Shown here piece by piece: positions 60,737 through 64,000 of a stretch of 64,000 nt of DNA. This stretch comes from Tuberibacillus sp. Marseille-P3662 (GTDB lineage: Bacteria; Bacillota; Bacilli; Bacillales; Sporolactobacillaceae): assembly GCF_900178005.1 (NCBI RefSeq), contig NZ_FXBS01000004.1:372001-436000 (forward strand), given 5' to 3'. Below the pieces are notes generated by a model. It worked only from the letters and a program-made list of their open reading frames with translations, was not told the DNA's origin and did not search any database. Each line of letters opens with the position of its first letter. Positions within the stretch are counted from its first letter, which is position 1. The translations under genes were made by a program, and so were the position numbers.

Positions 60737-61708
60737 ATGCAACTTAAGAAAGGGATGGAAAAGGTTCCTGGCGGTATGATGGTTATACCTTTATTGATGG
60801 GCGCGGTGATTAACACCTTCTTTCCTGATCTACTCCGGATCGGAAACTTTACACAAGCGTTGTTTGTTGACGGCGCGAGCACGCTCATCGCCCTGTTTCT
60901 TTTATGTACAGGAGCACAAATTAATCTTAAAAACTTTGGCGTCAGTCTAGCAAAGGGTGGCACATTGCTCCTTACGAAGTGGATTGTCGGTGGTGCCGCA
61001 GGACTCCTTGCTATCTCACTGGCCGGTGACAATGGTCTATGGTTAGGTTTGGCACCTCTCGCTGTCATTGCAGCTATGACGAATAGTAACGGCGGTTTAT
61101 ATGTCGCTTTGGTCGGGGAATACGGCAAGGAAGATGACAAGGCCGCTTACTCATTACTTGCTTTAAATGACGGACCATTTTTGACTATGGTTGCATTATC
61201 ATTGTTCGGAGCGATGGGCTTTGTCGATAGTTTCTTCACGATTTCATCCTTCATCGCAGTGTTATTGCCAATCATTGTTGGGATGGTGCTTGGTAATTCA
61301 GATGAAAACTTTCGCGATTTTCTTGGCAAAGGGAGTGACATGCTTATTCCTTTCTTTGCCTTTGCTCTAGGTATGGGCATTGATTTTCAAGCCATTATTG
61401 ATGGTGGACTAGCTGGTATTGCTCTTGGTCTTATGACAGTATTCATTACAGGAACTGTCGGTTACTTTATATTCAAAGCTTTGGGTTGGAATCCGATCGT
61501 AGGTGCTTCTGAAGGGTCAACGGCCGGAAATGCCGTTGCAACGCCAGCCGCCATTGCTACTGCGAGCGCCAATTTTGCTGGTTTGGCAGACATTGCCACT
61601 GTCCAAGTCGCCGCATCAACCGTGACAACGGCCATTTTGTTACCGATATACATTGGCTTCTTAGCCAAAAGACGACAGAAAAAAGCGCAGACGACCATCT
61701 CTGCATAG
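60737..61708 (+). CDS. KdgT-family permease, paralogue 2
   Basis: 323 residues, the usual KdgT length: MEKVPGGMMVIPLLMGAVINT, LFLLCTGAQINLKNFG, AAMTNSNGGLYVALVGEYG, LLALNDGPFLTMVALS and EGSTAGNAVATPAAIATAS. The ATG at 60737 has AAAGGAGTG before it; an upstream in-frame ATG at 60701 lacks a ribosome site. It imports a sugar acid for the kinase and dehydrogenase that follow 27 bp downstream. Similar to paralogue 1 at 55341. Confidence 0.9.
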   Translation: MQLKKGMEKVPGGMMVIPLLMGAVINTFFPDLLRIGNFTQALFVDGASTLIALFLLCTGAQINLKNFGVSLAKGGTLLLTKWIVGGAAGLLAISLAGDNGLWLGLAPLAVIAAMTNSNGGLYVALVGEYGKEDDKAAYSLLALNDGPFLTMVALSLFGAMGFVDSFFTISSFIAVLLPIIVGMVLGNSDENFRDFLGKGSDMLIPFFAFALGMGIDFQAIIDGGLAGIALGLMTVFITGTVGYFIFKALGWNPIVGASEGSTAGNAVATPAAIATASANFAGLADIATVQVAASTVTTAILLPIYIGFLAKRRQKKAQTTISA

Positions 61709-61735
61709 ACAAGATTGCTTAACGGAGAGGATATT

Positions 61736-63058
61736 ATGACCGCAAAAGATACAACGGTTGATCCATACAACATGATTGGTGTCATTGCCGATGACTTAAC
61801 AGGAGCCAATGATAGTGGTGTCCAATTCACTAAAAAAGGTTATCCAACCACCGTTTATTTCGAAGGCCATCAAGTTAAGGCTGATGAACATGGCGCGGTC
61901 GTTCTTAATACCGATACAAGAGCTCAAGCACCAGATGACGCTTATCAAGCATGCCAAAAAGCGGCACAAGCGTTAAGACAATTAGGCTGTCAATCTTATT
62001 ACAAAAAGATTGACTCAACATTAAGAGGAAACATCGGTGTTGAAATAGAGGCAATAGCTAAAGAAACCCAGCCTGATTTTGTGATTGTTGCTCCGGCGTT
62101 TCCGAGTAACGGTCGAACAACATTAAACGGGATTCACTACCTTGATGGTATCAAGGTTTCAGAGACAAATTTAGCTCATGATCCCAAAACACCAGTTACC
62201 GACGCATCTATTTTAAATCTATTAAACCAGAACACAAGCGATCTTCGTGCCGAAGTCATCCCATTATCTGTCGTAAGAGATCCCCAAACAATCTGGGGAG
62301 CCTTACTGGAGCAAAAGAAACAAAACGGTGTCAATAGCCTTATTTTTGATGCAGAGACCGATGCGGATTTGCACACCATCGTTCAATCGCTTAATAAAGA
62401 AGGCAATGATTATTTATGGGTTGGTTCCGCCGGATTGGCAGAACACTTTACGGAACAAAAACAAGATCAATTGACTGGCATCCCCTTTCAACCGGGATCA
62501 CAGACACTGACCGTTTCCGGAAGTCTTTCGCCGGTAACAGCCGAACAAATTGAGGAACTCTTGGCATTACCATCAACCAAGGGCATCAAACTCAACCCTC
62601 TAGATGTGCTTGATCAGGAATACAATGTTAAACAAGCAGTGATCAAGGATGCCGTCGACTTCCTGAATCGGAATTACGATGTTGCCTTGTATTTGGACTA
62701 TAGCCGGGCAACCTATGATCAAACAATCGCAAAAGGCAAAGACCTTGGCTATACGAACGCCCAAATCAGTCAGATTTTATCGTGCTATATCGGCGAAATA
62801 TCTAAGGCAATCATTGACCAAAGTCAGCAAACCCATCTTATATTAACCGGCGGTGATACCGCATTGGACGTTTGCCAGGCACTGGGTGTCTCAGGTATGG
62901 CACTCTTAAGTGAGATCGAACCCGGAATTCCACTTTCACGCCTTCTTTCCAGTGAAAGCTGTTTTTTAATTACGAAATCCGGGAGTTTCGGCCATAGGTA
63001 TTCCTTGGTTCATGCCGTTAATACGCTTAAAGGAGACGATCATCATGCAGCAAAATAA
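61736..63058 (+). CDS. Four-carbon acid sugar kinase (DUF1537)
   Basis: 440 residues. N-terminal GVIADDLTGANDSGVQF and KKIDSTLRGNIG, C-terminal ATP-binding LTGGDTALDVCQALG and KSGSFG. Established for the family (DtnK/OtnK/LtnK): phosphorylation of D-threonate, D-erythronate or L-threonate at C4. The ATG at 61736 has CGGAGAGG upstream; a TTG at 61715 is in frame. It overlaps the PdxA gene by 14 bp, the typical D-threonate/D-erythronate pairing. Confidence 0.88.
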   Translation: MTAKDTTVDPYNMIGVIADDLTGANDSGVQFTKKGYPTTVYFEGHQVKADEHGAVVLNTDTRAQAPDDAYQACQKAAQALRQLGCQSYYKKIDSTLRGNIGVEIEAIAKETQPDFVIVAPAFPSNGRTTLNGIHYLDGIKVSETNLAHDPKTPVTDASILNLLNQNTSDLRAEVIPLSVVRDPQTIWGALLEQKKQNGVNSLIFDAETDADLHTIVQSLNKEGNDYLWVGSAGLAEHFTEQKQDQLTGIPFQPGSQTLTVSGSLSPVTAEQIEELLALPSTKGIKLNPLDVLDQEYNVKQAVIKDAVDFLNRNYDVALYLDYSRATYDQTIAKGKDLGYTNAQISQILSCYIGEISKAIIDQSQQTHLILTGGDTALDVCQALGVSGMALLSEIEPGIPLSRLLSSESCFLITKSGSFGHRYSLVHAVNTLKGDDHHAAK

Positions 63059-64000
63059 ACCCGTGATTGGGATTACGATGGGTGATCCCTCAGGTGTAGG
63101 ACCCGAAATTATTGTCAAAGCTCTGCAAAAACAAGAACTCCATGATCAATGTATTCCGCTCGTTATCGGCGATGCTAAGATGCTTAGACGCGCCGTTCAA
63201 ATATTAGCTATTGATACAGAAATCAATGTGATACAAGAGCCGCGAGAAACAGAAGTGAAACCTTATTATATAAATTGTATCGATATAGATTTACTACCTG
63301 AAAATCATCCATTTGGGGAAGTGAGTGAAACATCAGGGGACGCGGCATTCCAATTTTTGAAAAAAGCCATCGAGCTCGCCGGTAACGGGAACATTGATGC
63401 TATTTGTACAGCACCTTTGAATAAAGAAGCGCTCCACTTAGCCGGACATAATTATCCCGGCCATACAGAAATTTTGGCTGAATTAACGGGAACCGAGAAT
63501 TATTCGATGATGTTATCTTCGCCAAAACTTAAAGTCATCCATGTTACAACACATATTGGGTTGATTGACGCCGTTCAGAAGATCAACCATGAACGGGTCT
63601 ACACCGTGATTAATCTCGCGGATCGGACACTTAAAGATGCCGGTTATGAACAACCCAAAATTGCTGTCTGCGGGATTAATCCGCATGCCGGTGAAAATGG
63701 TCTATTTGGTTATGGCGAAGAAGAGGAAAAAATTATCCCGGCGGTTACAAAAGCTCAAGATGAGGGAGTGAATGTTGAAGGCCCATTGCCCGCGGACACC
63801 CTCTTTTTCCGGGCATCCCGAGGGGACTTTGATATCGTTGTTGCGATGTATCATGATCAAGGTCATGGACCGATCAAAGTATTAGGTCTTGAGGCAGGAG
63901 TAAATATTACAGTGGGTCTACCGATCATCCGTACCAGTGTTGATCACGGAACCGCTTTTGATATCGCTGGAAAGGGCTTAGCTGATGAACGCAGTCTTGA
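63045..64000 (+). CDS. PdxA-family 4-phospho-D-threonate/erythronate dehydrogenase (3' end outside window)
   Basis: 318 residues seen, cut by the right edge. PdxA fold: GITMGDPSGVGPEIIVKAL, TAPLNKEAL, PGHTEILAELTG (metal His), NPHAGENGLFG and AMYHDQGHGPIKVLG (metal His). In this context the PdxA2 role is likely: oxidation and decarboxylation of 4-phospho-threonate or -erythronate to DHAP. Real pyridoxine biosynthesis is less likely given the kinase overlap. AAAGGAG precedes the ATG. Confidence 0.88.
   Translation, partial: MQQNKPVIGITMGDPSGVGPEIIVKALQKQELHDQCIPLVIGDAKMLRRAVQILAIDTEINVIQEPRETEVKPYYINCIDIDLLPENHPFGEVSETSGDAAFQFLKKAIELAGNGNIDAICTAPLNKEALHLAGHNYPGHTEILAELTGTENYSMMLSSPKLKVIHVTTHIGLIDAVQKINHERVYTVINLADRTLKDAGYEQPKIAVCGINPHAGENGLFGYGEEEEKIIPAVTKAQDEGVNVEGPLPADTLFFRASRGDFDIVVAMYHDQGHGPIKVLGLEAGVNITVGLPIIRTSVDHGTAFDIAGKGLADERSL

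Overview
The window comes from a Gram-positive bacterium of the Bacillales type. Evidence for this is seen directly: near-perfect AGGAGG-type ribosome binding sites, frequent TTG and GTG starts, Bacillus-style Fur boxes, CcpA cre sites, LacI, GntR and IclR regulators, lipobox lipoproteins and Rho-independent terminators. The gene set points the same way (AmpS aminopeptidase, Hmp, divergent FolC, RbsR/RbsK, TRAP and Tct carboxylate importers). A genus cannot be named safely. There are no rRNA, tRNA, prophage or CRISPR features.

Layout. 1-4.6 kb: a siderophore-iron ABC importer (a binding protein diverging from two permeases, an ATPase and a FhuF-like reductase) behind two Fur boxes. 4.7-5.1 kb: a tandem array of about 19 units. 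5.3-6.8 kb: asparagine synthetase. 7-12.9 kb: a nucleoside/ribose module. In it, NupC- and PbuG-like permeases diverge from RbsR, RbsK and a nucleoside hydrolase, and LacI-type operators sit next to both promoters. 13-24.6 kb: housekeeping and accessory genes (ManA, a methyltransferase, a DMT transporter, AmpS, a FolC-like ligase, Hmp, a SIS protein, VanZ, a second nucleoside hydrolase), a type I toxin-like 28-aa peptide, and two families of dispersed repeats.

24.9-40.7 kb, all on the minus strand: a large sugar-acid catabolic region. A TRAP importer with two binding proteins, a CtBP-type dehydrogenase, a LarA-superfamily protein and a U32-like barrel protein come first. An IclR regulator follows. 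Then come a Weimberg-type oxidative set (FAH-family dehydratase, alpha-ketoglutarate-semialdehyde dehydrogenase, IlvD/Edd dehydratase) and a three-piece UxaA-type dehydratase. A shared 17-bp palindrome plus a cre site link the TRAP promoter with the catabolic promoter. 41-48.2 kb: a Tct tripartite carboxylate importer with a class III CoA-transferase, an enoyl-CoA hydratase and a gamma-carbonic-anhydrase-like protein. A GntR regulator lies upstream.

48.4-56.5 kb: a nickel-pincer-nucleotide (Lar) operon: KdgT-like permease, LarA, LarE, LarC2, (IS110 element), nickel transporter, LarB, LarC1. LarC is broken into two separate genes at opposite sides of the insertion sequence. 57-58.6 kb: an unidentified lipoprotein and an unidentified secreted protein. 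58.8 kb to the end: a PrpR_N/AAA/Fis regulator followed by a second KdgT-like permease, a DUF1537 acid-sugar kinase and a PdxA-family dehydrogenase, which together resemble the D-threonate/erythronate pathway.

The most interesting picture is a chromosome segment specialised for unusual hydroxy- and sugar acids. Two LarA-type proteins sit in two different sugar-acid clusters, and one nickel-cofactor maturation set could serve both.
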